62,054 nt of DNA from a virus, in IMG/VR virus record IMGVR_UViG_3300020430_000015, positions 1 to 62,054 of that record; one strand, given 5' to 3'. Below the pieces are notes generated by a model. That model did no database searches and was not told where the DNA came from. It saw only the letters and a program-made list of their open reading frames with translations. Below are positions 30,301 to 38,715 of this stretch, one piece after another (the stretch's first letter is position 1; every line of letters starts with the position of its first letter). The position numbers and the translations under genes are program-made.

Positions 30301-33300
30301 ACAAACTTTAACAAGTCCTGCTAAAGAAGTAAGTGAAAACTTTGGATATGCTTTATCATTTAGTGGAGACATACTTGCTGTTACAAGTCTAAAAGGCGAT
30401 ATGACAATTGACACAACTTTTGATGGTAACATAACAAGTTTCGATAATGAAATGACGTCATTCACAAAAATTGTACAAGACACAGGCACAATTCACATTT
30501 ACGAAAAATTTGATAACACATTATTATATTCAGAAAAATTCACCTATGCAGATACAAGCATACAGCAATTTGGTTCTAATTTATTGGTTAATGTTAACCA
30601 CGTTTATGTTGGAATGCCTAATTTACAATTACTAAATGAAGAAGTAGGAACAACTATTGATTTCCGCAGATCTCAAGATGCGAACAACTGGACTAGTGTA
30701 CATGAAACAATTGGCGGCATTGAACAACCTGATCTAACAAAAATTAAAAGTGTATTTTTATACAACAAAAAAACAAAAAAAGTTTTAGCAAATCTTGATT
30801 ATATTGATCCTATTTTTGGAAAAATACCAGGACCAGCAGAAGAAGAAATTTTCTACAAAACAAAATATGATCCAGCCTACTACAATCAATCAGGATCTAC
30901 AAGGCAAGATGATTTAAATCATTGGGATCACAGTCAAGTAGGAAGATTATGGTGGGACATAAGCAAAGCACAATATTACTATCCATATCAAAGCAATATA
31001 ATTTTCAACAATTCTTATTGGAACAAATTATTCCCAGGCGCAACAATTGATATACATGAATGGACACAATCAAAATATACGCCTATACAATGGAATACTT
31101 TGAGTGCAAGTCCAGAAGGATTATCTTTGGGAATCACAGGTACGGTGTCAAACACTAACAACTTTGTATTAGCAAAACAATATGACAAAGTTGCGGGTGT
31201 GTTTACAAATGTTTATTTTTATTGGGTAAAAGGTAAAACATCTGTACCGCAAATTGAAGGTAGAACTTTATCTGCGAATGATGTGGCGAAATTAATTAAA
31301 GATCCAAGATCACAGGGTTACAAATATGTTACAATATTCGGTTCAAATAAATTTGCACTTGTAAATTGTGGAGGTTTAGTAAATGATAGAGATGCTGTAA
31401 TAAACTTCAGATTGTTTAATACAATTACAAATAATGATATTCATGAAGAATATGCAATAGTGACTGAAAATTTAGCGTCTAGTAAAATTCCAACAGATAT
31501 TGAAACTGTTTGGTTTAACAGTTTGATTGGTTATGATGAACTAGAAAATCAAGTGCCGGATCCTGCTTTGAGTGAAAAATTAAAATATGGTACATTGATG
31601 CAACCAAGACAAAGTTGGTTTAAAAACAAGCAAGATGCTTTAAAACAAGCAATTGAAAGAATTAATAGTACATTAATTAAAAATTTAATTGTAGATGAAG
31701 TAGATTTATCTAATCTAATTAAATCTGATCCAGCACCTTTGACTGCAACAGGCTTATATGATGTGACCGTAGATACAGAAAAAGATCTACAATTTATTGG
31801 TGTTGGTACAGTAAAGACAGCAACATTAATTCCAACAATTGAAGACGGAAAAATTAAATCTGTTTTTGTTTCTGACGCAGGTAAAGGATATAAATTTAAA
31901 CCAACAGTCACAATTAACACAACAACAGGATCTGGTGCAGTAATAGAATTATTAATCGATATTAATGGGTCAGTATCAAGTGCTGTGGTACGTGAGCAAG
32001 GAACAAATTATAAATCTAATGATACAATTACTGTCCGTGATTTCAGTGCATTAGTAAATGCTGACAGCACAGTCACAGGAAAATGGGCAGTATACACTTA
32101 CACCACAGAGGGTTGGACTCGTGCAAGAATACAAAGTTACAATGTTGGATTATATTGGGACTATGCTGATTGGTATGACGTAGGTTACAGTGAATTAACT
32201 GCTATAGATAAAAAAGTTTCACAGACTTATGAATTAGACGCTGTAGAGTGCGCCATTGGAGACATAGTAAAAATTGAAACTGTAGGTACAGGTGGCTGGT
32301 TACTATTAGAAAAAATAGATAATCAAGAGGATGTTGATTACACAGTAAATTACAAAACTGTAGGTAGACAAAACGGAACAATTCAATTTAACACAAAATT
32401 ATATGATTATGCTAATCAAAATATAGGTTTTGATTCTAACAGTTTTGATGTGCAACTCTATGATAGACAGCCTATTGAAGAAACAAGAATAATTTTACAA
32501 ACTGTAAGAGACAGTATATTTGTTGAAGATTTAAAATTAGAATACAATAAATTATTCTTTGCAAGTGTGAGGTATGCACTATCAGAAGATACTTTAAACG
32601 ATTGGGTCTTTAAAACAAGTTTTGTTACAGCACAACACAATGTAGGTGATTTAAAACAAAAAGTTACATTTAAAAATGATAATCTATCTAACTATGAAGA
32701 TTATATTAGAGAAATTAAACCATACAAATCTAAAATAAGAGAATATGTAAGTTCTTATGATAAAATTGAACCTACTAATACATCCTTAACTGATTTTGAT
32801 TTACCGCCAAGATATGTTAATGGTGTAATCACTCCTTCAAATATTAGAGTAGAAAATAGTGCTTTAGTTAATGCAGACAACATAAACACATTTCCAAATA
32901 AACATTGGAAAGACAACATAGGTTTTACAGTTAAGTCTATTAATATAAAAGAAGGCGGAACACTTTATAAAAACGCACCTACAATAGAAATAGTAGGAGG
33001 CGGTGGCTCTGGAGCAACAGCAACAGCATACATTAAAAATGGAAAAATTAACAGAATAAATGTTACAAATGGTGGATCTGGATATGTTGGTAATCCAACA
33101 GTAAACGTGTTAGGATCAACTACTGGTACAGTTGCTGAAGCCTATGCAGTCTTAGGCGATAGTCTAATTAGATCAACTCACCTAGGCGTCAAATTTGATA
33201 GAACAACTGGAGAACTATTACTTGCCAATTTAACACGAACTGAAACTTTCTCAGGCAACGCAAGTCAATTAAAATTCAAATTGGAATGGCCGATGGATTT

Positions 33301-36046
33301 ACGTACCACTACCGTTAAAGTAAAAGTAAACAATCAATTAAAATTAAGAAGTGAATATACCTTCAATAATGATATAGATGAAACTAAATCATACACAAGA
33401 AATTGTGGGTATGTTTCATTTACTTTACCTCCGGCAAACAATGCAAATATATCTATTGAATATTTGATTGATCAGGATGTATTGCACACACAAGATAGAG
33501 TAAATTTATATTACACACCAACTGATGGAATGCCAGGCAAAGAACTTGCACAGGTAATTGAAGGTATAGACTATGGTGGTGTAGAAGTTCGTAGCATAGG
33601 TTTTGAAAACAAATCAGGTTGGGATAATCAACCTTTTATGGAAGGAGAATGGGATACTTTTGATGAAAGTTATGAAGATGAAGTTTTCTATCTAGATCAA
33701 AGTACATTATCTTTAACACTTTCTAAAACACTTGAAGCAAACGTACAATACAATGTTTACAGGAACGGCATAAGAGTTGATGATCCTAATTTTGGAACAG
33801 CACAACAAACAAATGTCAATGCTGTAATGGAAACAATAATCGGCGATGGTTCTACTAAAACAATAGATATTAGTGCTGTAGAAACAGGAAATGACACAAT
33901 CATAATTAGAAAATCAACAAGCGATGGTTCATTCTTACCTGATCCTAAAGAAGTTGACACACTTTTACAAGGTGGAGATTTAGCATACTCTACTGCTCAA
34001 GGTCTAAATGCTGAAGATATAAATGTAGATGGAGACGGCTTTGTAACTCCAACATCATCACATGGCCCAGAAGAATTTGTACCAGGACAAGTCTTAGATA
34101 CACTAGACATTCAAGTTTATGACAGAGGTTCAAATACAGGCAGTAAAATTAACAGTTACAATTACATAGGTGATGGTACAACAACCGAATTTGCTTACAC
34201 AGATTATCCGCAAAGTGCTGAGGCTGTATTTGTTTCAGTAAACAATATTTTATATAACAGCAATTTATTCACAGTAAACTATCAAACCAAAAAAATAGTA
34301 TTCAATAGTGCACCTGCAAATGGAGATAAAATTAATTTTATTACTATGGGTAACAATGGTGAATCTGTTTTAGATGTAGATGTATTCACTGGTGATGGTT
34401 CAACTGTTGATTTTGTTACAAGAGCCAAATTTACAGCAGGAAAAATTTCTGTATTTGTTAGAGTAAATGGTCAAAGAACAGCATTCCAAATAATAGAAAC
34501 AGACAGTTCATTTGCTATACCAAACAGAGTAGCGATAAGATTTGATACAGCACCGGCAATAGATGCAGTGATTAGTATTTGTGTGTATGAAAGTGCGAGT
34601 CAATCGTTTAGTGAAGTAACGCAAAATGAATTTACTGGAGATGGAAGCACAGCAACTTATCAACTGTCGCCAACACCTTTTGCACAAAAACCACTGACAA
34701 CAAATGTAATTGTTAAAGTTGGAGACAATATGTTAAGGAGTGGTTGGTATAAACAATTTAAAGTTTCAATCCTTAGAGATTATAAAATTGAAAATTGGCA
34801 AATTTTACCAGGTACTATAAACGCAACTGATGTAAGAGCATTTTTAAATGATGTTGAAATGACAAGTTCACAATATAGATGGAATCCTGGCAACTCGAGT
34901 GTAACACTAGAGTCAGGTGTAGGTGTTGCAGGAGATATTTTAGATGTGTTTATTGATAATGGACAATATAGTGTATCAGATACAGGCGTGTTGACTTTGA
35001 CTAATGCCCCAACACAAAACACAAAAGTAACTGCATATCAATTCAGCAAACATGATATAGCAGACATTGAAAGAGAACAAGCAGATGTAATTGCTAGATT
35101 AAGTTTAACTGTGAACACAGATGATTACTATCTATACAATCAATTAACAAATGGTGTAATTTATCTACGTAAGCCGGCAGTTGATGCTCAATATGTTTGG
35201 GTAGCATTGAATGGTGAATGGTTAGCACCAAGTGTAGATTATACTGTATCTAATGATCAAATGAGAGTATTAATTTCAAGAACTGTCAGTCAAAATGATC
35301 AGATAGATGTAATGCATTTTTCAGCACCAAGTTTCATTGGAAAATTTGCATACAGACAGTTTAAAGATATGATGAATAAAACACATTTCAAACGCATAGG
35401 AAATGATAGACAATATTTCCTTGCAAATACATTGTACTGGTATGATAGAGAAATTGTTTTAAAAGACGCAACAGGAATAACTGAACCAAACATTTCTGCA
35501 AGTCTACCTGGTATTATATTCATAGACGGCGAGAGAATAGAATACTGGATTAAGGACGGTAACAAATTACAGCAATTAAGAAGAGGTACACACGGTACTG
35601 GAGTTCCTACTCAACATTTTGCAGACACTGAAGTTCACGATCAAAGTGCCTTTCAAACAGTTCCTTACAAAGATGAGTTTATCTCAGAAGTGTATACAGG
35701 TGCAAATGTACAAAATAATCAGTTAACAATTTCGTTTACACCAACAAATGTAAATCAATTTGAATTATTTGTTGGAGGTAAGAGAATGCGTAAAAACAGT
35801 ATTTCACAGTATAATCCAGCAAACGGACAGGACAGTCCTGAAGCAGATGATACTGTGTCAGCAGAATTCACAGTAGATGGTGTAAATCCTGTGATTACAT
35901 TTACAAATACACCAGCCACAAATGCCAAAATTGTGGTGATACGTAAACAAGGTAAAATTTGGCAAGAAGGCACAGATCCACTGAGTCAGACGAATAATGA
36001 CATCGCAAGATTCATACGTCAAAAAGAAGTGGCTCCGCCGCAATAA
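21356..36046 (+). CDS. Giant baseplate/tail structural protein (gp7 position), 4,896 aa
   Basis: This single ORF fills 14.7 kb. It follows gp6, the place of gp7 in T4-like phages, and its C-terminus (GKIWQEGTDPLSQTNNDIARFI) has a wedge-protein look; T4 gp7 is 1,032 aa. Repeated modules are visible: 'Y..G..V.y....Y.a' units resembling chitin-binding CBM5/12 motifs near residues 1438, 1694, 2190 and 2815; FG-GAP-like units (FGKAMEISPEGDYILVGAPDA and similar) near 2087, 2152, 2757, 2935, 2995 and 3071; two Gly-rich 'GSGY..NPTV' units near 3510 and 3870; and several 'GDGST..F' units near 4290-4430. These are folds used for beta-propellers and sugar binding. It is likely a baseplate protein carrying host-recognition modules. 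The reading frame is intact with no sign of error. Confidence 0.8.
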   Translation: MAYENKKEFPVPVGSESNRRKSAEFLPKYFRTSANQKFLNSTLDQMISSGTLEKISAFYGRKNTQSYKADDYYVEDINADRQNYQFEPAITQTDELGNVNFYKDYIDYINQVKNLNGYADDHSNLNAQEYYTWSPKINWDKFINYREYFWLPYGASTVSVAGQQRSVVSTYTVTKSDQGDNYAYLFTPDGKTVNPTLKLYKGQTYKFDISAQGLPFTIKTARSSSDDFIYNVGVSQQKVEKGIVEFTVSDTAPDKLYYGANNDINAWGLIKIYTIDENSELDVAKEIIGKKSYTLSDGTELSNGMKINFKGTITPTEYAEGEYYVEGVGDAIQLINVQNLEVVSSYTENTPVPFDTTQFDTVGFGTATSYALNKDYVVINKASPDRNPWSRHNRWIHKSVIEASAKANGQIANVDQSLRARRPIIEFEAGLKLFNFGTSSKGNINLIDTVTTDAMSDVEGAVGYHIDGVELTNGMKVMFTADTDPLVKNKIYEVKFLDFTENNITTRQISLVEVTDADSLENETVLVTQGTKNQGKIYWYNGTSWQLTQEKTKVNQAPMFELFDDKGISYTDATNYSNSSFRGNKVFSFKEGQGANDPELGFPINYLNVNNIGDITFDFNLVNDSFVYGDDTQTTVNTDTAFLKKFTDRTTNSLQNGWEKADTESYQRVERLYNVTATQTNDFAVDVYDKSGDLNDLTVKVFVNNQIKKELTDYTINRINSVAFINFNQSLTDGDVVVLKTSSATIKNKNGHYEFPNNLESNTLNNNISSFTLGQVTDHVKTITNELSGIVGVTPGASNLRDFPNATKFGRKFLQHSGPLSLAMYTLLRKDIHIVNSISFSQEAYLRFKRAFIEKATNLGFDGNVDVAVDKVLEEINKNYTESSAFFQTDMLGIGAFKSTTHKVLDTNSQFYAISTNFDLNSLSIKAINVYHNGEQLIHEQDYVFTNGFVNVTKTLTLDDEIVIREFETSNGSYIPATPTKLGLYPKYIPQKYSDTTLVNPTDVLQGHDGSIIKAYGDYRDDLILELEKRIYNNIKTTYNSDLLDYNAFIPKANRTNLFSHDSINTVLLQNYNEWATFIGNEDYTANTYQQDSNSLTWNYSNAISPTGEKLLGHWRGIYKNLLGTDRPNITPWEIIGFTEKPKWWETTYGPAPYTKENLVLWKDMEAGIVREPNKKIVILDKYKISNLTSYIPVTSTGTIRSPFDSGYAREVVLNATKSKYSFGDHSPVENAWRRSSDYPFAILKAFLLHQPAKVIGIGWDTSRVKRNDAGQIVYSTGLRLQPSALVFPSSISEKTKILTAGLVNYIYDFVEVNLINSYADYKAKIKNIQAQIGFKIRGFSNKDKFKLVLDSKSPTNTANIFVPEENYKLIYNTSSAVELITYSALIIEKTTSGYLIKGYDKNNPVINYFAPIPITADPTINVGGVSASFVNWATNKRYDVGQYVKFSNEFYAVETQHVSESTFDLSKFVKLVELPIEGGTVAQLRKKFSTDISTVPYGTTYETIQEIVDIILGYGEYLKSKGFKFNDFERNLEKVSNWQLSVREFMYWTTQNWDAGSVISLSPSAERLVLETPNATTDNVLDNFYSYGVLKEDGNNLDKNFVRVTRDRNVFELLLKETINGIYFCKIPVVQKENVCIIDNTTTFNDLIFDPASGYKQDRIKVLGYLTEWDGSGVSPGFIFDEAKIQEWAPFTKYAMSDVVKHKQFFYTANKKLKASEKFNEEDWRRLDNRPQPSLYANFDYKANQFGDFYDLDTDNFDTDQQRMAQHLIGYQPREYLRNIINDDVAQYKFYQGYIREKGTSNALSKLFDALASADKESVDFYEEWGIRKGQYGASDTFDEIEYVLDESKLRLNPQPIELTDLNTGAETDLVYRIQSGEVYLKPDNYNHNPFPIKYDKNTYIKTAGPVNPIDISVTVGSYDDLLTSTTLTNLKDGQYVWVGNYNNSWNVFRYSNTNQTITSVVAGSNGITVTTLNNAEMTVGEIFVVNANGSDYVLKCKSVSLNSIVCEPKTGFQSITTAVGFIRRLVTSRVSDIAEINQRIVDQGLKDNEKFWVDQSNDGKWKIVNNKFVFKQHDTVSSTTDSGDVSFGQVLSANKNNTILLVGQPDENDGQIYVFSRGTESATLRLIQIIQSPTVDPIYQQTDLFGPNSKFGKAMEISPEGDYILVGAPDASNLKTEYKGQFVDTQNYATGNIVQYKKQLWRATNQIIGADPSVDFSTFDAAGFYNEATNSAITNLLIGDAVHPGTTTNHLLVRASADQYNGTKIGDKLYMKYLGFTSDYNQDRNNYMKDPKAPFGEDINQSTLLGELFSFNAVPIVEKIDEILKVDLTLTDPVVGNVLTTDTAQGTVVYVNKVGTKTLIYLKDVQGIFSNSDSINFGNLEIGAYDRVISEDYNYLGGWWRVDFPTAVSTDLGADTSNHLVIYDIIRQNITRIENHFFNSVEYPWMPISPMSPVYGAEFGMVSYAQSYYIDQSTNSWQANGSPVSVLSNKYFIRTDVQTSYHAMGKQAGDQINVWFNTVSNNRYTFPGLNISNADTNGLKTISDVWEGYVDVDSQPDNNANFYVPTVGDIVRCDTTYTQTGGFGGEGTVAAIQYTGLQKYRLWIKDLSGNGMPFVQGSNAGFNGTITVVGTPNRLLGNIEQTAFTDSNLPGTIGNLLVFEHTAPINFSGTITEYFGRDIEYWTWDELTLDGINVSANTPSSVNRDWKQVYNIPIGEGVQSAFTNQGCFLVYEKETNGQFSFAGGYSIPDSATGLRFGSRIKIRTVGNETVAYVGAEGDNTTNLPGKIYFIENSATKNWWLGIDPQYRGLFDATVSYQTGELVVYNNQLYKATTNMVPQPFYDYNWQLQNTHTDFLGYIPNDSGIELENDSTLDQNNMVQFGNRFDIDTNGNNIIANVLYSNDSQKIIVYRLHDNHYSYKQTITAPDDSGPTINFGADISISGDGQLIAIGSPLKDFTDIDMGAVYVYKKATDDSGLYALTQTLTSPAKEVSENFGYALSFSGDILAVTSLKGDMTIDTTFDGNITSFDNEMTSFTKIVQDTGTIHIYEKFDNTLLYSEKFTYADTSIQQFGSNLLVNVNHVYVGMPNLQLLNEEVGTTIDFRRSQDANNWTSVHETIGGIEQPDLTKIKSVFLYNKKTKKVLANLDYIDPIFGKIPGPAEEEIFYKTKYDPAYYNQSGSTRQDDLNHWDHSQVGRLWWDISKAQYYYPYQSNIIFNNSYWNKLFPGATIDIHEWTQSKYTPIQWNTLSASPEGLSLGITGTVSNTNNFVLAKQYDKVAGVFTNVYFYWVKGKTSVPQIEGRTLSANDVAKLIKDPRSQGYKYVTIFGSNKFALVNCGGLVNDRDAVINFRLFNTITNNDIHEEYAIVTENLASSKIPTDIETVWFNSLIGYDELENQVPDPALSEKLKYGTLMQPRQSWFKNKQDALKQAIERINSTLIKNLIVDEVDLSNLIKSDPAPLTATGLYDVTVDTEKDLQFIGVGTVKTATLIPTIEDGKIKSVFVSDAGKGYKFKPTVTINTTTGSGAVIELLIDINGSVSSAVVREQGTNYKSNDTITVRDFSALVNADSTVTGKWAVYTYTTEGWTRARIQSYNVGLYWDYADWYDVGYSELTAIDKKVSQTYELDAVECAIGDIVKIETVGTGGWLLLEKIDNQEDVDYTVNYKTVGRQNGTIQFNTKLYDYANQNIGFDSNSFDVQLYDRQPIEETRIILQTVRDSIFVEDLKLEYNKLFFASVRYALSEDTLNDWVFKTSFVTAQHNVGDLKQKVTFKNDNLSNYEDYIREIKPYKSKIREYVSSYDKIEPTNTSLTDFDLPPRYVNGVITPSNIRVENSALVNADNINTFPNKHWKDNIGFTVKSINIKEGGTLYKNAPTIEIVGGGGSGATATAYIKNGKINRINVTNGGSGYVGNPTVNVLGSTTGTVAEAYAVLGDSLIRSTHLGVKFDRTTGELLLANLTRTETFSGNASQLKFKLEWPMDLRTTTVKVKVNNQLKLRSEYTFNNDIDETKSYTRNCGYVSFTLPPANNANISIEYLIDQDVLHTQDRVNLYYTPTDGMPGKELAQVIEGIDYGGVEVRSIGFENKSGWDNQPFMEGEWDTFDESYEDEVFYLDQSTLSLTLSKTLEANVQYNVYRNGIRVDDPNFGTAQQTNVNAVMETIIGDGSTKTIDISAVETGNDTIIIRKSTSDGSFLPDPKEVDTLLQGGDLAYSTAQGLNAEDINVDGDGFVTPTSSHGPEEFVPGQVLDTLDIQVYDRGSNTGSKINSYNYIGDGTTTEFAYTDYPQSAEAVFVSVNNILYNSNLFTVNYQTKKIVFNSAPANGDKINFITMGNNGESVLDVDVFTGDGSTVDFVTRAKFTAGKISVFVRVNGQRTAFQIIETDSSFAIPNRVAIRFDTAPAIDAVISICVYESASQSFSEVTQNEFTGDGSTATYQLSPTPFAQKPLTTNVIVKVGDNMLRSGWYKQFKVSILRDYKIENWQILPGTINATDVRAFLNDVEMTSSQYRWNPGNSSVTLESGVGVAGDILDVFIDNGQYSVSDTGVLTLTNAPTQNTKVTAYQFSKHDIADIEREQADVIARLSLTVNTDDYYLYNQLTNGVIYLRKPAVDAQYVWVALNGEWLAPSVDYTVSNDQMRVLISRTVSQNDQIDVMHFSAPSFIGKFAYRQFKDMMNKTHFKRIGNDRQYFLANTLYWYDREIVLKDATGITEPNISASLPGIIFIDGERIEYWIKDGNKLQQLRRGTHGTGVPTQHFADTEVHDQSAFQTVPYKDEFISEVYTGANVQNNQLTISFTPTNVNQFELFVGGKRMRKNSISQYNPANGQDSPEADDTVSAEFTVDGVNPVITFTNTPATNAKIVVIRKQGKIWQEGTDPLSQTNNDIARFIRQKEVAPPQ

Positions 36047-36050
36047 ATAC
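36041..36050 (+). promoter_or_regulatory. Late promoter CAATAAATAC before fibre genes
   Basis: The box contains the stop codon of the giant gene (cgcaaTAA) and lies 20 bases before the next ATG, with a TTGGAG ribosome site between. It is the same ten bases as at 17784. Confidence 0.6.
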
Positions 36051-36069
36051 AATAGAAATTGGAGCATAA

Positions 36070-36681
36070 ATGAGTAAATTTAATGAAAACAACGGAGTTT
36101 TAATACAAGGTCATATCAAGATTCATGACCCTGAATCAGGCGCTGTTTTCGTCAATAAACGTAATGCAATTCATTATGAAAACATGAGTATTGCTTTAGC
36201 GGAGAGTGTTGCTAATCAAGGTCAAGGTTTTATTAATTCTATGGCGTTTGGTAACGGCGGAACAAGTGTTGATCCTACGGGTATTATCACATATTTGACT
36301 CCTAACAGCACGGGCACAAATGCAAGTCTGTATAACCAAACATATAGTAAAGTTGTTGATGATAGAAGTGTAACAAACTTAGATCCTCAAAGAAATAAAA
36401 TAGAAACGAGACACGTAAACGGTACAAATTATACAGATGTGTTAGTAACTTGTCTTTTAGATTACGGTGAGCCAAACGGACAAGATGCAGTTGATCAAGC
36501 ATCGCAGGCAAATAGTTTATATGTGTTTGATGAACTAGGACTTGTTAGTTTTTCGCCAAGTGGCACAGGCAAATTATTGACACACGTAGTTTTCCATCCT
36601 GTACAAAAAAGTTTGAATAGATTGGTGCAAATAGATTACACTGTAAGAGTACAAAGTTTGACAGGATTTAACGAGGGGTAA
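36070..36681 (+). CDS. Virion structural protein, baseplate/fibre region
   Basis: A 203-aa soluble protein between the giant gene and the fibre genes. Visible features are VFVNKRNAIHYENMSIALAES, NSMAFGNGGTSVDPTG and a beta-rich C-terminus (LLTHVVFHPVQKSLNRLVQIDYTVRV). Position fits a small wedge or fibre-connector protein (gp8-gp10 region in T4), but no T4 homologue can be named. The late promoter and TTGGAG site directly in front mark it as the first gene of a late fibre operon. Confidence 0.7.
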   Translation: MSKFNENNGVLIQGHIKIHDPESGAVFVNKRNAIHYENMSIALAESVANQGQGFINSMAFGNGGTSVDPTGIITYLTPNSTGTNASLYNQTYSKVVDDRSVTNLDPQRNKIETRHVNGTNYTDVLVTCLLDYGEPNGQDAVDQASQANSLYVFDELGLVSFSPSGTGKLLTHVVFHPVQKSLNRLVQIDYTVRVQSLTGFNEG

Positions 36682-36684
36682 TAG

Positions 36685-38715
36685 ATGTCATATACCATAA
36701 GTTTTTCTGATGCAGTAAACAAAGGAACTATCACTGTCGAAGACAACACAGTGAATAGTCAGACTAGTTTACAATTTCCTGGAAAAAACACAACATCATA
36801 TGGTACAATAATAGCGGAAAATTTTCTACACGTATTAGAAAATTTTGCTAACAGCACGGCTCCATTAAGACCAATACAAGGTCAAACTTGGTTTGATACC
36901 ACAGCAGGTGTAAACCAATTAAAAATTTATGATGGTACAACATGGGTGGCATCAGGTGGACTTAAAAAAGCAATTAATCAACCAAGTGCCTCAGAAAGTA
37001 TTACAGGTGATTTATGGGTTGATACCGATCAGCAACAATTATATCTATTCACAGGATCAGGTTGGATACTAGTAGGTCCACAATACAGTTCAGGATTAAC
37101 AACAGGTGCAACGCCTACAACAATCAAAGGAACTGATGATTTAGATTACACAATTATAAAATTAGAAGTTGCGGCTCAAACAGCGGCAATAATTGCAACA
37201 GATTCATTTACTCCAAAAATTACAATACCTGGCTTTTCACAACTGCGTCCAGGAATTAATTTAAGTATAGCAAATATAAAAGGTGATGGTGTTGGTAAAT
37301 TTTATGGCACAGCCGAAAAAGCAGATGCTCTTGTTGTCAGCGGTTCAACAGTTGCGGCAGGCAACTTTTTAAGAGCAGATACAACTTCATTAACAGATTT
37401 TCCAATTAAAGTTAAAACAGATGATGGAATAGAAGTAGGTGCCGCAGGATCATTTAAAATGTTTGTTGAACAACAAGCAGGTATAATTCAATTAGGCACA
37501 CTAGATGAAGAAATAGATTTTAGATTAAACAATCAAGGTACCACAACAACTGTAATGAGATTAAGTTCTGCAGGACAAGTTGGTGTAATGAAAACAAACC
37601 CGACTGCTGTGTTAGACGTGGCTGGTACTTTATCCGTGGATGGTATAGTGACAGCAAATGATATCACTGATGCGACTAACATTGGTTCAGGATCACTTGT
37701 AGTGAAAGGTGGTTTAGGTGTTGCTAAAAAATTATTTGTTGGTAGTGATACAAATATTGCAGGAAATTTAGTTGCAAACAATATATCACCTTCTGCAAAC
37801 AATATACACAACCTAGGTTCTACAAATAATCAATATGGAAATGTTTATGCAAATACTTTTGTAGGTAATTTGACAGGAAACGTAAGTGGAACAGTATCAG
37901 GTACAGCAGGATCATCTAATAAACTTACTCAAGCATCGACTTTTAACATGGTTGGTGATGTTACAGCAACAAGTTTTACATTTGATGGACAAACAGGTGG
38001 CACATCCAAAACTTTTAATACAAGTATAAGCAATTCATTTATTGGCAATCAAACATTAACAACAACAAGTCAAGTAAGTGATGAATTAATAATTAACAGA
38101 ACACAAGGTACAGCAGGAATATTTAAAACTACGGTTGGTAATATCGTTAACACTATTCCAACACCACCAGTAGGTTCAATTACTTTGTTTGCTGGTGCTA
38201 CTGCTCCTGCTAATTGGTTAATGTGCGATGGTGCAGAGATCAGTAGAGCGGTATACAGCACACTATATGGTATAATAGGAACGCAATATGGAACTCCGAC
38301 AAGTTCTGCTGTTTTCAAGTTACCTGATTTGCGTGGCAGATTCCCATTAGGTAAAGACAATATGTCTAATCCAGGTTTAGGTCAAGGTTCAGCGGACAGA
38401 GTTACAGCGGTTGCGGCAGATAATTTAGGTCAAGGTGCAGGTGATGAGAAGAAAACAATTACAAAAGAGAACCTACCAGATCACGAACACAATATGAGAG
38501 CAAACAATGGTGACCAATTCTTTGCTTCAAGAATGATAGCAGGTGCATCAACAGATAACGAAGTAACAACTAGAGATGGGCCTGATTTAACAAATACAAC
38601 AGGTGCTCAGCAATTACCTAATTCAGGTGGAATTAGCGGCACAATTGGACAACAAATGGATGTAATGAATCCTTACATCACATTGAATTATATAATTTAT
38701 ACTGGAGGCATTTAA
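36685..38715 (+). CDS. Tail fibre protein with collar domain (fibre paralogue 1)
   Basis: A 676-aa fibre. The N-terminal ~125 residues carry the attachment unit shared with the two next genes: ENFLHVLENFANSTAPLRPIQGQTWFDTT, then GDLWVDTDQQQLYLFTGSGWILVGPQ. Residues ~490-570 are a phage tail-collar domain (ITLFAGATAPANWLMCDGAEISRAVYSTLYGIIGTQYG, FKLPDLRGRFPLG). The C-terminus ends LNYIIYTGGI as in many collar-type fibres. The middle is repetitive beta structure. It is probably a receptor-binding or short tail-fibre protein. Its stop overlaps the next start. Confidence 0.85.
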   Translation: MSYTISFSDAVNKGTITVEDNTVNSQTSLQFPGKNTTSYGTIIAENFLHVLENFANSTAPLRPIQGQTWFDTTAGVNQLKIYDGTTWVASGGLKKAINQPSASESITGDLWVDTDQQQLYLFTGSGWILVGPQYSSGLTTGATPTTIKGTDDLDYTIIKLEVAAQTAAIIATDSFTPKITIPGFSQLRPGINLSIANIKGDGVGKFYGTAEKADALVVSGSTVAAGNFLRADTTSLTDFPIKVKTDDGIEVGAAGSFKMFVEQQAGIIQLGTLDEEIDFRLNNQGTTTTVMRLSSAGQVGVMKTNPTAVLDVAGTLSVDGIVTANDITDATNIGSGSLVVKGGLGVAKKLFVGSDTNIAGNLVANNISPSANNIHNLGSTNNQYGNVYANTFVGNLTGNVSGTVSGTAGSSNKLTQASTFNMVGDVTATSFTFDGQTGGTSKTFNTSISNSFIGNQTLTTTSQVSDELIINRTQGTAGIFKTTVGNIVNTIPTPPVGSITLFAGATAPANWLMCDGAEISRAVYSTLYGIIGTQYGTPTSSAVFKLPDLRGRFPLGKDNMSNPGLGQGSADRVTAVAADNLGQGAGDEKKTITKENLPDHEHNMRANNGDQFFASRMIAGASTDNEVTTRDGPDLTNTTGAQQLPNSGGISGTIGQQMDVMNPYITLNYIIYTGGI

